This document shows, piece by piece, positions 1 to 8,096 of a stretch of DNA of 40,670 nucleotides. Each line of letters opens with the position of its first letter. Position 1 is the stretch's first letter. The DNA comes from an uncultured Chlorobiaceae bacterium (GTDB lineage: Bacteria > Bacteroidota > Chlorobiia > Chlorobiales > Chlorobiaceae), in the NCBI GenBank assembly GCA_903908555.1, contig CAIVSG010000248.1, positions 1-40,670 on the forward strand, given 5' to 3'. Made by a program: the position numbers and the translations under genes. A model generated the notes under the pieces. The model was given only the letters and a program-made list of their open reading frames with translations, was not told the DNA's origin and did no database searches.

Positions 1-252
1 GGATGGAAAATCCCATCTCACTTCCAGAACGACTTCAAGACTGCGACAAGTATCGATAGCCTTCGTATCAGCAGAGGAAAGGTCAATCTCTGCATCACCC
101 TCAGTGTTCCCGATCCCAAGTCTGTATTCCCGGTAGGAATTGACCTCGGTATTCGAAATTCGGTAGTGGCTTCCACCGCAAAGAAAACCTTGGTAATCTC
201 CGGCAAACCTCTCCAGATCCGAAACACCCGAACACGAAAGGTTAGATCCCGG
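1..252 (+). pseudogene. TnpB (IS200/IS605 OrfB) fragment, cut at both sides
   Basis: Frame 1 from the window edge encodes the TnpB stretch leading into the RuvC-I motif: a beta-rich segment ('[13 protein letters not shown]'), then '[12 protein letters not shown]' with the first catalytic Asp at 142-144, then '[22 protein letters not shown]'. This order is typical of TnpB, the RNA-guided transposon nuclease. Resemblance ends near 245-252. The RuvC-II Glu, the zinc finger and RuvC-III are all missing, and the frame continues to a stop at 385-387 with sequence that is merely antisense to the DUF262 gene. The N-terminal part would lie left of the window. I read it as a dead 3'-truncated remnant. 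Assignment rests on motif recognition, and the right boundary is approximate. Confidence 0.75.
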
Positions 253-1455
253 GGAGCCGGAATAACGACCAAGAAGAATGCTCATGACAAACCATCTCCG
301 AACATACCGCTCTATCAAAGCATCTTCCATCCTGATTTCTTTCAGATGCAGGAAAAGAACGTAGGCAAAATTAAGAGCGTTCTGTGAACGCATCAATTTG
401 GAATCAACGAATCCGGCAGATTTTATAATCATGACAAAACGCTTAAAAAGCGTCTCGTTCATGAACGTTATCACGGCTTCGCTGAGCCTCATAAAAGAGG
501 CTTCAGCAATGGCATCTTCATACGAGCGAGTTTCAAAATTTCGACCAGAAAGAAGACTCACGAGGTCACTGAGCTTACCGCGTTTAAACTTGTAACAGAA
601 GGCAACTCGCAGCATATCATTGTAGTCCGGATCATAGAGATCATCGTTTTCGTCCCGAATCCATTTCATTTTACTGAAGTAGTCGGTTTTGACGAACTCC
701 TTATCGTTTTCGGATATGTGGGTATAAAACTCAGGCTTTACCGCCATGTGACAGAAGTAGTCGATAGCTTTGCGCAACACATTGCCGCCATAGGTTTCAT
801 TGGCTGCAATCTTTGACATTGCAAAATCAGCTTGGCTGAGAACAACGCCCTTAGAATTGATGCGTATGAAAATCTCGGTGACTGTCTCAATTTCCAGATC
901 ATGGTTCAACTCGATCATACCTATAGGGCGTTGCACAATAGACTTGAGCCTCTGAATATTGCGTTCCAAGGCGCTTTCGTTGGCATCAGGATTCTTTTCC
1001 TGATAATTTCGTACGAACTGCAGTGTGGAGAATTCCGGCTTGATGATTTCAGCGATATCATGCACCCATGCCTTATCTTTTTGAATTGCCGGGTTCAGCA
1101 CCTCAAAGCGCTCTTCAATAGGATGAAACGCAATTTTGATAATGACTTTATTGTAGGAATCATCTATAACAGGCTGGCCAACCAAAGCAGTTGTAAGGGC
1201 CGTGACGCGTTGTTGACCATCTATCAAAACTTTCTTCCCCATTGACAGCGTTCCATCTTTAAGCCGGACATCAGGGTTTCTCCATGATATTATATATCCT
1301 ACAGGGTAACCCTGATAGAGACTGTCCATGAGATCTCGAACTTTGGTGCTATCCCAGACGAATGGGCGCTGGATTTCTGGAATAGCAATCTCACCGGATT
1401 TAACCCAGTTGACTATGTTGTCAATTGTATACTGGTTGACTGAATATTTCTGCAT
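1..1455 (-). CDS. DUF262 domain protein, partial, C-terminus replaced by antisense of tnpB
   Basis: The frame is open from the ATG at 1455 to the window edge (485 codons, no stop). It starts '[18 protein letters not shown]' and continues with '[21 protein letters not shown]' and '[14 protein letters not shown]' (residues 74-87), the ParB/sulfiredoxin-like DGQQR signature of DUF262, found in GmrS-type and other defence nucleases. Family-like sequence continues through '[21 protein letters not shown]' to '[11 protein letters not shown]' (about residue 404, base 244). Beyond that the frame is antisense to a tnpB fragment and no longer looks like DUF262. Homologues normally continue with conserved sequence after RYSGSPES, so this copy has lost its natural C-terminus and may be inactive. 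It is divergent from the SIR2 gene across a 412-base spacer. Confidence 0.85.
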   Translation of the reverse strand, partial: MQKYSVNQYTIDNIVNWVKSGEIAIPEIQRPFVWDSTKVRDLMDSLYQGYPVGYIISWRNPDVRLKDGTLSMGKKVLIDGQQRVTALTTALVGQPVIDDSYNKVIIKIAFHPIEERFEVLNPAIQKDKAWVHDIAEIIKPEFSTLQFVRNYQEKNPDANESALERNIQRLKSIVQRPIGMIELNHDLEIETVTEIFIRINSKGVVLSQADFAMSKIAANETYGGNVLRKAIDYFCHMAVKPEFYTHISENDKEFVKTDYFSKMKWIRDENDDLYDPDYNDMLRVAFCYKFKRGKLSDLVSLLSGRNFETRSYEDAIAEASFMRLSEAVITFMNETLFKRFVMIIKSAGFVDSKLMRSQNALNFAYVLFLHLKEIRMEDALIERYVRRWFVMSILLGRYSGSPGSNLSCSGVSDLERFAGDYQGFLCGGSHYRISNTEVNSYREYRLGIGNTEGDAEIDLSSADTKAIDTCRSLEVVLEVRWDFPS

Positions 1456-1506
1456 GAAGCTTATTTGAGTTTCGGATAACTATGATTCTATTTGTTTATT
1501 TAATAG

Positions 1507-1665
1507 TCACTTATACAAGACACGCCTTCGAATTGTAATGCTTTCGGAACTGAATACTGCTCCCGTGCTTTTCCCTGTCAACGCCACCCCATACCATTGC
1601 TGAATATCGAGCCATAACTCGATGCCATGTTGGTTAGCGATTCCTTTCATATAAGAGTATTGCAT
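1507..1665 (-). CDS. small ORF upstream of the DUF262 gene, 52 aa
   Basis: ATG at 1663-1665, TGA at 1507-1509, with an in-frame TAG directly upstream of the start. A purine-rich run (gagagtagaga) precedes the ATG and could serve as a ribosome site. The product begins MQYSYMKGIANQHGIELW and ends in a basic 'TIRRRVLYK'. It lies on the same strand as the DUF262 gene, 51 bases ahead of it. I do not recognise it. It could be a leader peptide gene, a remnant of a lost gene's C-terminus, or chance. Confidence 0.3.
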   Translation of the reverse strand: MQYSYMKGIANQHGIELWLDIQQWYGVALTGKSTGAVFSSESITIRRRVLYK

Positions 1666-1867
1666 TCTCTACTCTCTACCGGTTTTAATCGACGTTTTCT
1701 GAGCATCCCCAAGTCACCTTCAAATCTACGGAATGAAATAGCTTTTGATGATATCCAAGACTACTTTTATTTATTACTGATTTATCTCATCGTAATGCTA
1801 TATTTACTGCAAGTAACCAGTGTGTTTTCAGAAAAATCATCACTCAACAGCTTTACCAGAAAACTGT
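1666..1867. other. AT-rich divergent spacer, probable promoter region
   Basis: The spacer separates the minus-strand DUF262 side from the plus-strand SIR2-HerA cassette, so promoters for one or both must lie here. It is AT-rich, especially 1740-1815. A plus-strand open frame from 1627 to 1896 crosses it and overlaps the SIR2 start, but its product is low-complexity and hydrophobic and resembles nothing I know. No clear -35/-10 pair or operator was found. Confidence 0.4.
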
Positions 1868-3157
1868 ATGAATCAGCACACACACGACCCACGTGAGCAC
1901 ATCCGAGGTATTCACCAAATTCTGATTTCCGACAAAAAGCGTATCGGATTCCTTTTTGGTGCTGGCTCCTCTTTCGCAACTGGAGTAGAAAATGTTTTTG
2001 TTCCGGCGATTAACGAAATGACGACGGTAATTGTTGATTCAATTGAGTCTCACTCACCAGAGTTTGCTGCTGCAGTAACTCAGATTCGAGCCGAAACAGA
2101 AAGCAGCGACCTTGATTTCACGATTGAATCGTTCTTGTCGACCATTGAAGCAAAACGTGCGGTTATTGGTGCTGGAACGCTGAATGGCCTTGATTCCATT
2201 GCCTTTGGTAACTTGGCCGATCTCGTTAAAGCCAATGTCGTAAAACTTGTTTCCGTTCACGAGAAGTTACCACCAGAAGGCCGGACAAAACTGGCTCATG
2301 CGCGACTTGCGAGTTGGATATCAAAGGCAAGGCGTCGCTTTCCTTCCGAAATTTTCACAACGAACTACGATTACCTTTTTGAAATCGCTCTCGAAGATTC
2401 CGGTATACCCTATTTTGATGGATTTTCCGGAAGTTATGAGCCGTTTTTTTGCCCTGAAGCAGTAGAAGATGTTGAGGCTTACCCTCATCTGGTAAAGCTT
2501 TGGAAAATGCATGGTTCACTGGGATGGACTTATCGTGAACGGGATAAAGCAGTGATTCGCAACAATAATGCAACCGCTGAATCGATTTTGATCTACCCAT
2601 CGCACCTGAAATATAATACCACCAAAAAGCAGCCTTACGTCGGCCTAATTGATCGGCTTTGTGCCTTCCTTCAACAGGACGATGCTGTTCTCTTCACCTG
2701 CGGCTACTCATTCGGTGACAATCACATCAACGAGCGAATTGTTACATCACTTCGAAGAGGTGGAAATTCACATATCATAGCGATGTATTTCGACGAATCA
2801 GGGGATCAGAAAAACACCACTTTTGAACTTGCCGATGAAAAGAACAAGGTTCGAAATCTGGCCACACGAGACACGGGGGGGAAAATGTCGGTCTATGGGC
2901 GTCGCCATGCCGTGATTGGTGGAAAATTTGGAGAATGGCAACTGAAGGGTGAGCCAAATTCTGCAGAAACCATTCGAGTGAACCAGTACTTTGATGAGGA
3001 TGCTGCAATGCCTTCCCAAAAATCAGGAACAGGCAAAGGAGATGAACGTTGGACTGGAAAAGGTCGTTTTCTTCTTCCCGACTTTCAGAAGCTCACTGAA
3101 TTCCTGAACGACTTGTCATCTTCTGATGGCCCTGTCACCACTCCATTACCGTCATGA
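1868..3157 (+). CDS. SIR2-like NADase of a SIR2-HerA defence pair
   Basis: 429 residues. The SIR2 landmarks are in order: Rossmann loop GAGSS at 31-35, TTNYD at 164-168 with the catalytic-type Asn166, KMHGS at 213-217 with the general-base-type His215, and GYSFGDNHIN at 279-288. Stand-alone SIR2 proteins of this kind in defence operons degrade NAD+ on infection. Paired with HerA they form a large complex described as SIR2-HerA or Nezha. All key residues are intact. The C-terminal ~60 residues are Ser/Gly-rich and probably flexible. I chose the ATG at 1868; an in-frame GTG at 1820 would add 16 unlikely residues. The TGA overlaps the next gene's ATG (ATGA at 3154-3157), so the two products are translationally coupled. 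Confidence 0.9.
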   Translation: MNQHTHDPREHIRGIHQILISDKKRIGFLFGAGSSFATGVENVFVPAINEMTTVIVDSIESHSPEFAAAVTQIRAETESSDLDFTIESFLSTIEAKRAVIGAGTLNGLDSIAFGNLADLVKANVVKLVSVHEKLPPEGRTKLAHARLASWISKARRRFPSEIFTTNYDYLFEIALEDSGIPYFDGFSGSYEPFFCPEAVEDVEAYPHLVKLWKMHGSLGWTYRERDKAVIRNNNATAESILIYPSHLKYNTTKKQPYVGLIDRLCAFLQQDDAVLFTCGYSFGDNHINERIVTSLRRGGNSHIIAMYFDESGDQKNTTFELADEKNKVRNLATRDTGGKMSVYGRRHAVIGGKFGEWQLKGEPNSAETIRVNQYFDEDAAMPSQKSGTGKGDERWTGKGRFLLPDFQKLTEFLNDLSSSDGPVTTPLPS

Positions 3158-4953
3158 AGCACAATCCAACCCATATTGGCCGAGTTGAAAGTGTCAGTGG
3201 AAACTCGGTAACCATCAAAATGGTGAGTAATTATCCCTCGAATATGCCGATTGTCGATGGAACCGTTTATAGAATTGGGCAGATTGGATCCTTCCTGAAA
3301 ATCCCGCTTGGGTATGCCAACCTGTATGGATTAATCACGCAAGCTGGAGTTCTGGCAATGCCCGACTCTTTGCTGGCAGCATACAAGGAGGACCCCTCAA
3401 TTACTGATGGTCACCGCTGGTTGCGCATGATATTGGTCGGCGAGCAGATCGGTTCATTTTTCGAGAGAGGTGTGCTTCAGTCGCCCACTTCAGGAGATCA
3501 GGTTCATCTCGTGACCAATGAAGACCTCCGCATCGTCTATGGAGGATACAACGAACAATCATCAATTGTAATCGGCAATCAAAGCGCATCAGAAGGGCTT
3601 GCAGCGCAACTCGACATGGATAAACTTATTTCCAGGCATTGCGCCATCCTAGGTGCCACTGGCAGTGGCAAATCGAACGCAGTCAGCATCGTCATCAAAG
3701 CAATTGCCGACAAAGAATTTCCCAGTGCACGGGTGCTCATGATTGACCCGCACGGTGAATATGCTGGCTCATTGGCCGGGAGATGTCAAGTGTTTAGAGT
3801 TGGAGCAAACACTGCAATTGATGAAAATGAACTGTGCGTTGCATTCTGGGCGTTACCCTTCAAGGAGTTAATGGCGATATTTCCGGGCAAACTATCAGAC
3901 CAGAACGAAGACTATATCCGAGGTAAAGTATTGGAACTCAAGCGTGCCTCAGCAGTGACCATCGGCGGACTTCGCGAAGAAGCCATCACGGCAGACAGCC
4001 CGATCCCTTTTTCGATTCATCAACTTTGGTTCGATCTTGATGATTATGAACGAATGACATTCAAATCTGATCGAACAACACAGGAAACCCTTCTTGCCAA
4101 AGGTGAACCAGCAACACTTACATCCAACCACTATCCGACTGCAGGCTTAGGAAGCAGTGCCCCCTTTTTGAACAACAAAGCAAAGGGAATCCTAGGATTT
4201 CTTGAAGGAATGCGTTCCCGACTGCTCGATCAAAGCTACAATTTTTTGTTCAGGCCTGTCGGGTATTCGCCTGCATTGAATGGATCAACACCAAATGACC
4301 TGCCTCACCTGTTCTCAACTTGGTTTGGTCATAACTTTCCAGTCTCTATATTAGACCTTTCAGCGATTCCGTCGAACATCATGCAGACCATTTCAGGCTG
4401 CATTCTGAAAATCATATACGACGCGCTCTATTGGGGGCAAAACACGCTTGTAGGCGGAAAAATGCAACCCCTGCTTATTGTTCTTGATGAAGCACATGCT
4501 TACCTTAAAGCAGGAGAAGAGTCTATTTCTTCGCGAACCGTTCAGGCGATTGCGAAAGAGGGCAGAAAATATGGAGTGGGATTACTGTTGGTAACCCAGA
4601 GGCCATCAGAATTGGATGAAACAGTGTTGAGCCAATGTGGAACCATGATAGCCCTCAGAATGACAAGCACCCGGGATAAAGGGCATGTTTCGTCAGCAAT
4701 GCAGGATGAGTTACGAGAAATGACCGAGGTACTTTCCAGCCTTCGAACAGGAGAGGCAATTGTCAGTGGAGAGGCCGTTAGGATTCCTTCGCGGATTAAG
4801 TTTTTCCAGGCAGATAATGCAGTAAAGAGTTCTGATCCAATTGCCTCAAAACTTTGGGCAAACGCCAGCCCGAATGTTGCTGAGTACGAAACGAGTGTAC
4901 GCAATTGGAGAAACCAATCATTCACCCAAGGAGGCAACAATGCCAATCCCTGA
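3154..4953 (+). CDS. HerA-type DNA translocase ATPase (SIR2-HerA pair)
   Basis: 599 residues, normal for bacterial HerA. An N-terminal ~110-residue beta-rich part fits the HAS-barrel. The ATPase core has Walker A GATGSGKS at 167-174, Walker B LLIVLDEAHAY with Asp445-Glu446, and a 'GVGLLLVTQRPSELDETVLSQC' sensor region, all intact. HerA forms a hexameric DNA-pumping ring. In SIR2-HerA systems it assembles with SIR2 and controls its NADase or nuclease activity. The start overlaps the SIR2 stop by four bases and the end overlaps the KTSC gene by 14 bases, so the three form one tight operon. No nuclease domain such as NurA is fused or adjacent. Assignment to defence rather than archaeal-style end resection follows from the SIR2 partner. 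Confidence 0.92.
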   Translation: MKHNPTHIGRVESVSGNSVTIKMVSNYPSNMPIVDGTVYRIGQIGSFLKIPLGYANLYGLITQAGVLAMPDSLLAAYKEDPSITDGHRWLRMILVGEQIGSFFERGVLQSPTSGDQVHLVTNEDLRIVYGGYNEQSSIVIGNQSASEGLAAQLDMDKLISRHCAILGATGSGKSNAVSIVIKAIADKEFPSARVLMIDPHGEYAGSLAGRCQVFRVGANTAIDENELCVAFWALPFKELMAIFPGKLSDQNEDYIRGKVLELKRASAVTIGGLREEAITADSPIPFSIHQLWFDLDDYERMTFKSDRTTQETLLAKGEPATLTSNHYPTAGLGSSAPFLNNKAKGILGFLEGMRSRLLDQSYNFLFRPVGYSPALNGSTPNDLPHLFSTWFGHNFPVSILDLSAIPSNIMQTISGCILKIIYDALYWGQNTLVGGKMQPLLIVLDEAHAYLKAGEESISSRTVQAIAKEGRKYGVGLLLVTQRPSELDETVLSQCGTMIALRMTSTRDKGHVSSAMQDELREMTEVLSSLRTGEAIVSGEAVRIPSRIKFFQADNAVKSSDPIASKLWANASPNVAEYETSVRNWRNQSFTQGGNNANP

Positions 4954-5161
4954 AATCATGCAACCGGTGGCGTCAGCGAACATCACTGCCATCGGTTACG
5001 ATGCCCAAAATCAAACTGTTTATATCCAATTTCTTGACGGCTCCGAATACGCCTACAAAGGTGTTCAGCCGTATGAATTTGAGAATTTGAAAACTGCCCC
5101 GTCAGTGGGCTCATACTTTAACAGGAACTACAAAAACGTCTATCCATACGAACGAGTTTAG
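4940..5161 (+). CDS. KTSC-domain protein, third gene of the SIR2-HerA cassette
   Basis: 73 residues. 'ANITAIGYDAQNQTVYIQFLDGSEYAYKGVQPYEFENLKTAPSVGSYFNRNYKN' matches the KTSC domain (named for a C-terminal domain of lysyl-tRNA synthetases), whose function is poorly defined. The ATG at 4940 is fixed by a strong Shine-Dalgarno (aaggagg, 4928-4934) inside the end of the HerA gene, the best ribosome site in the defence region, so high expression relative to its neighbours is plausible. The 14-base overlap with herA ties it to the cassette. It could be an accessory, inhibitor or specificity factor for SIR2-HerA, or a hitch-hiker; the sequence does not decide. Confidence 0.85.
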   Translation: MPIPEIMQPVASANITAIGYDAQNQTVYIQFLDGSEYAYKGVQPYEFENLKTAPSVGSYFNRNYKNVYPYERV

Positions 5162-5193
5162 GCGTTTTTATTCCTTTTTTTGATTTGCACCCG

Positions 5194-6117
5194 CTATTCA
5201 ATCGCGACAGGCGTTGTTTCCGCGTCAAAAGCCTTAGAGTCAACATCAACTACAGGCTTGCTGATTTTGAATGGTTTTTTTTCCAACAATGATAATTTCA
5301 ATTTTGAAGCAATATTATCAATTACAGCTTTCACAATTTGATCAAGATGTGAATTGATACAATAATCAGCCTCAGCAATAAAATTTACTCTACCATCTGA
5401 AAGAAGTATTTCAGAGTCCTTCTTCTTTTTATTTCTATTATTTGAGTCATATACAGCTATTGAGTGTCCTCCTTTTTCTTTGACTAATTTCATACATGGA
5501 ATATCTGTAAGACCATCGCCGATATAAATTATTCGAGCAAAAGGAACTTCTCTCTCATTTTCCGGAATAAATTCATTAATTCGCTTATTATCGTTATCGT
5601 CCTCTATTCCTTTATTGATCCGAAAAAGGAACTGTGTTTTGGTCGTATAGTTTACAGCAACCGCCGGCCATTTTGCCGCATCATTATTGTCGTAAATAAA
5701 AGAACATGCATATATTTTTTTAAAATTTTTCCCGATACGAGAACCTTCAATCATCTCTTTAAGGCCGGATGAAACGATATAATGCTCAATCTTTATATCA
5801 TGTTTTTTTGAATAGTCACTGATCCGAGAAAACCATTCCTCAACACCGGGAAAAAACTCAACAGATTTACCGTAATTCTTAAATGCCTCTTTTGTTGTTT
5901 TGATATTTCCAACTTGAGCTTCTCCGATCATATGGTTCATATATGCCAATATAGGATCAGCATGATTCTCTTTTGCTTTTCGTTCTGATTCACACCAAAA
6001 CTTTTTTGCCGCCGATGAACCAAGACCTGAAAAGAAACCATATTCCTGCATGTTTCCTGGCGATAGAGTACCATCAAAATCATAACAGATTGCTATTACC
6101 GGTTTTTTATTTGCCAT
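5194..6117 (-). CDS. HAD-superfamily phosphatase
   Basis: 307 residues with all HAD motifs: DFDGTL with nucleophile Asp13 and Asp15, motif II Ser116/Ser117 in 'YIVSSGLKEM', a motif III Lys (Lys160, or Lys169 in 'FRINKG'), and motif IV GDGLTD at 200-205. The cap between motifs I and II is about 95 residues, as in phosphoserine-phosphatase-like C1 members. It hydrolyses phosphate esters; the substrate is unknown. The gene is AT-rich like the two upstream minus-strand genes and follows the zinc-ribbon/NDT-like gene by 69 bases, probably in one operon. It is convergent with the SIR2-HerA-KTSC genes across 32 bases. The company of a nucleotide-acting enzyme suggests, as inference only, a nucleotide or phosphosugar substrate. 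The C-terminal ~35 residues look like a disordered tail. Confidence 0.88.
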   Translation of the reverse strand: MANKKPVIAICYDFDGTLSPGNMQEYGFFSGLGSSAAKKFWCESERKAKENHADPILAYMNHMIGEAQVGNIKTTKEAFKNYGKSVEFFPGVEEWFSRISDYSKKHDIKIEHYIVSSGLKEMIEGSRIGKNFKKIYACSFIYDNNDAAKWPAVAVNYTTKTQFLFRINKGIEDDNDNKRINEFIPENEREVPFARIIYIGDGLTDIPCMKLVKEKGGHSIAVYDSNNRNKKKKDSEILLSDGRVNFIAEADYCINSHLDQIVKAVIDNIASKLKLSLLEKKPFKISKPVVDVDSKAFDAETTPVAIE

Positions 6118-6186
6118 TACACAGTCATTATGTTTATTCTCGATTTACACCTACTTCTTAATTGGATATTGTACTACACTTTAATC

Positions 6187-7137
6187 TCAATCATTCATTT
6201 TAGCCAGATGAGGCAACGTAGCCCGAATAGTGGCCTTTAATTGTTCTCCTGCCTTTGAAAGATCAGCTTCATCCCATAATACTGTCAGATGATGATTTGT
6301 ATCGAAATGTGTTTTTTGTGATTCGAATTTTTGTTTTTCACAGGTGTAAATTACTGGCTTTCCCAATCCTTCTGCATATCCAGCCTCCCAATATGCTCCA
6401 TTATTATCATGACTTAAATCAGCTATGAGAAAATCTGAAGCTTGAATCTCAACTCTTATTCTGTTATCAACAAGACCAGTATAACTGAGTTCATTAAGAG
6501 CGAAAAGGTCAAATCCAGCCTGTTTTGCAAAAGGTTTAAATACGTCTTTAAAAATTGTGTCGAGTTTGGTGTCACCAAACTGCATAGCCATGAAAGCTTT
6601 TCGATATTTTCCAGAGCCCTCACGGAGATTTTCATAATGCTCCCAACCTTTAAACGATAATGTAACATTACCCTCACCATGTGAGCCCAATGTGTTGTCT
6701 AAATTCCCAGTAACCAATTCCTCGTCAAATAGATGATTGACAACCAGTTCAAATCCAGCAGGCGTTTTTGCTCCTATGATACCCATATGAGTAAGAGGCT
6801 CAACTCGGATGTTTTCACCAGGTCCCGGGATATTTTCGCCAATCCATCGAACAAGAAGATCAGCTTGCTCCCTTGGTCGAGGAAGATTTTGCCCAATTAC
6901 AGCTTCAATTGTTGACATGGAAAATTCTGCTACCGAATTATTTTCTTGTGCTCTTCTAAGAGCGTGAGATATTTTCGCTGCCGCATCATTTTTCAAAAGA
7001 ATTGGAGGCAAATCATCAACGACTTCATCCGAGAGTACAAATACTCCACAACGAGGGCAAGAGAATTGATTCCGGTTTGCAGCAGGAACACTTGGTCTTG
7101 TAAGTGAGCTTTTACATACAGGGCATAGTTGACTCAT
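6187..7137 (-). CDS. zinc-ribbon protein with nucleoside deoxyribosyltransferase-like (TIR-like) domain
   Basis: 316 residues. The N-terminus is a zinc ribbon (Cys5, Cys8, Cys27, Cys30). A mostly helical middle follows. The C-terminal ~130 residues (from about 180) read 'AFMAMQFGD', 'GFDLFALNEL', 'IQASDFLIADLSHDNNGAYWEAGYAEGLGKPVIY'. This is the nucleoside 2-deoxyribosyltransferase / TIR-like fold, with the family's conserved Glu in 'WEAGYA'. Domains of this class act as effectors in several antiphage systems by attacking nucleotides or NAD+. A gaaatttataaggtaatt leader gives a plausible Shine-Dalgarno for the ATG at 7137. It follows the 50-residue ORF by 31 bases and precedes the HAD gene, so one transcript is likely. 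Enzyme substrate is unknown; TIR-like sensing rather than catalysis is possible. Confidence 0.85.
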   Translation of the reverse strand: MSQLCPVCKSSLTRPSVPAANRNQFSCPRCGVFVLSDEVVDDLPPILLKNDAAAKISHALRRAQENNSVAEFSMSTIEAVIGQNLPRPREQADLLVRWIGENIPGPGENIRVEPLTHMGIIGAKTPAGFELVVNHLFDEELVTGNLDNTLGSHGEGNVTLSFKGWEHYENLREGSGKYRKAFMAMQFGDTKLDTIFKDVFKPFAKQAGFDLFALNELSYTGLVDNRIRVEIQASDFLIADLSHDNNGAYWEAGYAEGLGKPVIYTCEKQKFESQKTHFDTNHHLTVLWDEADLSKAGEQLKATIRATLPHLAKMND

Positions 7138-7168
7138 AATTACCTTATAAATTTCTTTTTTATCAGAT

Positions 7169-7321
7169 TCATCTCACGATATACGACATCACCCAATTCA
7201 TCGTTGGCCTTGTTAACATGGATGCGTCTGTTCCTAGCTTGTTGTCAGTCAATTCGGAAAGAAGTTTGTTGAGGTAGTCGAGAACGTTCGGGAACCGCAC
7301 GATCGCCTTCGCATAATTCAT
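7169..7321 (-). CDS. 50-aa small protein coupled to the membrane protein by ATGA
   Basis: ATG at 7319-7321 overlaps the TGA of the upstream membrane-protein gene in a classic ATGA, and the stop at 7169-7171 lies 31 bases before the next gene. The product starts MNYAKAIVRFPNVLDYLNK and has a leucine-rich amphipathic N-terminal half and a C-terminus ending 'MSYIVR'. I recognise no family. The coupling and fit between neighbours argue that it is expressed, but a decayed C-terminal piece of a larger gene is possible. Confidence 0.5.
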   Translation of the reverse strand: MNYAKAIVRFPNVLDYLNKLLSELTDNKLGTDASMLTRPTMNWVMSYIVR

Positions 7322-7830
7322 AACCTTTCACATAAAAGAAGGTATATGCTGATAATAGCAATAAACCCAGTAATCACTATATCGTAATAAAAACGCCGTA
7401 TAACATCTTTATAGCCTAATACAAGCCCAACATACAAGTGGTTATTTAGAGTTATTTGACCTACAGATTTCGTTTGCTCTCTTATCATATTTTTTTCCTG
7501 ATATCTTATCATATCTGGGTTTTGATGAAGCTCAACCTCATTCATCAATAAACTTAATGCTCTCTTATCCGAATAAGCATAAACAAAATAAGATATTAGG
7601 TTATACACTATCGCTCCAACAAGAATGAGTAATAAGTTTTGAGTATCTTTAATGATTATTTTTATTCCTAGTGCACTGATTTCGGTTGGTGCTATTTTAG
7701 CAAACGCAATAGTTATCCCAAGAACACTAAGCAGCAAAAGATTTTTTTTTGTCTTTCTGGTTGTTACTGAAAGAGGGTCTTGAAGGCTCTGATAAAGCTT
7801 TGCATTTATTTCACCATATAGTTGATTCAT
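7318..7830 (-). CDS. small membrane protein, three predicted helices, unknown family
   Basis: 170 residues. Hydrophobic helices lie at about 30-46 ('LLLLSVLGITIAFA'), 66-87 ('LLLILVGAIVYNLISYFVYAY') and 148-167 ('IVITGFIAIISIYLLL'). A charged ~55-residue loop between the second and third helix carries many Glu, Gln and Lys. The N-terminal ~25 residues are cytosolic-looking and basic. There is no signal peptide. The gene is AT-rich and heads the minus-strand group with the 50-residue ORF, the NDT-like gene and the HAD gene. Small multi-helix proteins beside nucleotide-acting domains in defence loci often act as membrane-disrupting effectors or anchors; that role is inference. No Shine-Dalgarno is visible. 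Confidence 0.7.
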   Translation of the reverse strand: MNQLYGEINAKLYQSLQDPLSVTTRKTKKNLLLLSVLGITIAFAKIAPTEISALGIKIIIKDTQNLLLILVGAIVYNLISYFVYAYSDKRALSLLMNEVELHQNPDMIRYQEKNMIREQTKSVGQITLNNHLYVGLVLGYKDVIRRFYYDIVITGFIAIISIYLLLCERL

Positions 7831-8096
7831 TAATAAATAAGTTTTTATGGTAAGGATCTTTTCAAAAAAACGGACTCAAAATAAAGCTAATTTATTCAGA
7901 AAATGCTTTTTCCAATCTGACTTATGGAGAAAGCCGTGCTTAATATCGACATAGATGCCTTCAATTATTGAAATAATCAGTGCTCTTTATTGGGTTTCAG
8001 CACTCATAACTTGAATTAAAATTCATATTCTCACAAACAAAAAACAACTCTAGATCTTATTGAATTAGCAAAACAAGATAATCAGAGCCTAGCAGA
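7831..8096. other. AT-rich gap between two defence operons
   Basis: About 266 bases with stops in all minus frames and no recognisable coding remnant. It separates the PD-(D/E)XK-like gene from the membrane-protein gene and probably contains the end of the long helicase-methylase transcript and a promoter for the membrane-protein group. No convincing terminator hairpin was found. Confidence 0.35.

Noticed and set aside
166..387. Plus-strand frame of 73 codons as a stand-alone gene
   Set aside because: Its first part is TnpB sequence without its start, and its second part is only the antisense of the DUF262 gene.
832..1245. Plus-strand frame of 137 codons
   Set aside because: It is fully antisense to the well-supported DUF262 frame and shows no family resemblance.
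1627..1896. Plus-strand frame of 89 codons before SIR2
   Set aside because: It is AT-rich and low complexity, overlaps the SIR2 start out of frame, and has no recognisable domain or ribosome site.
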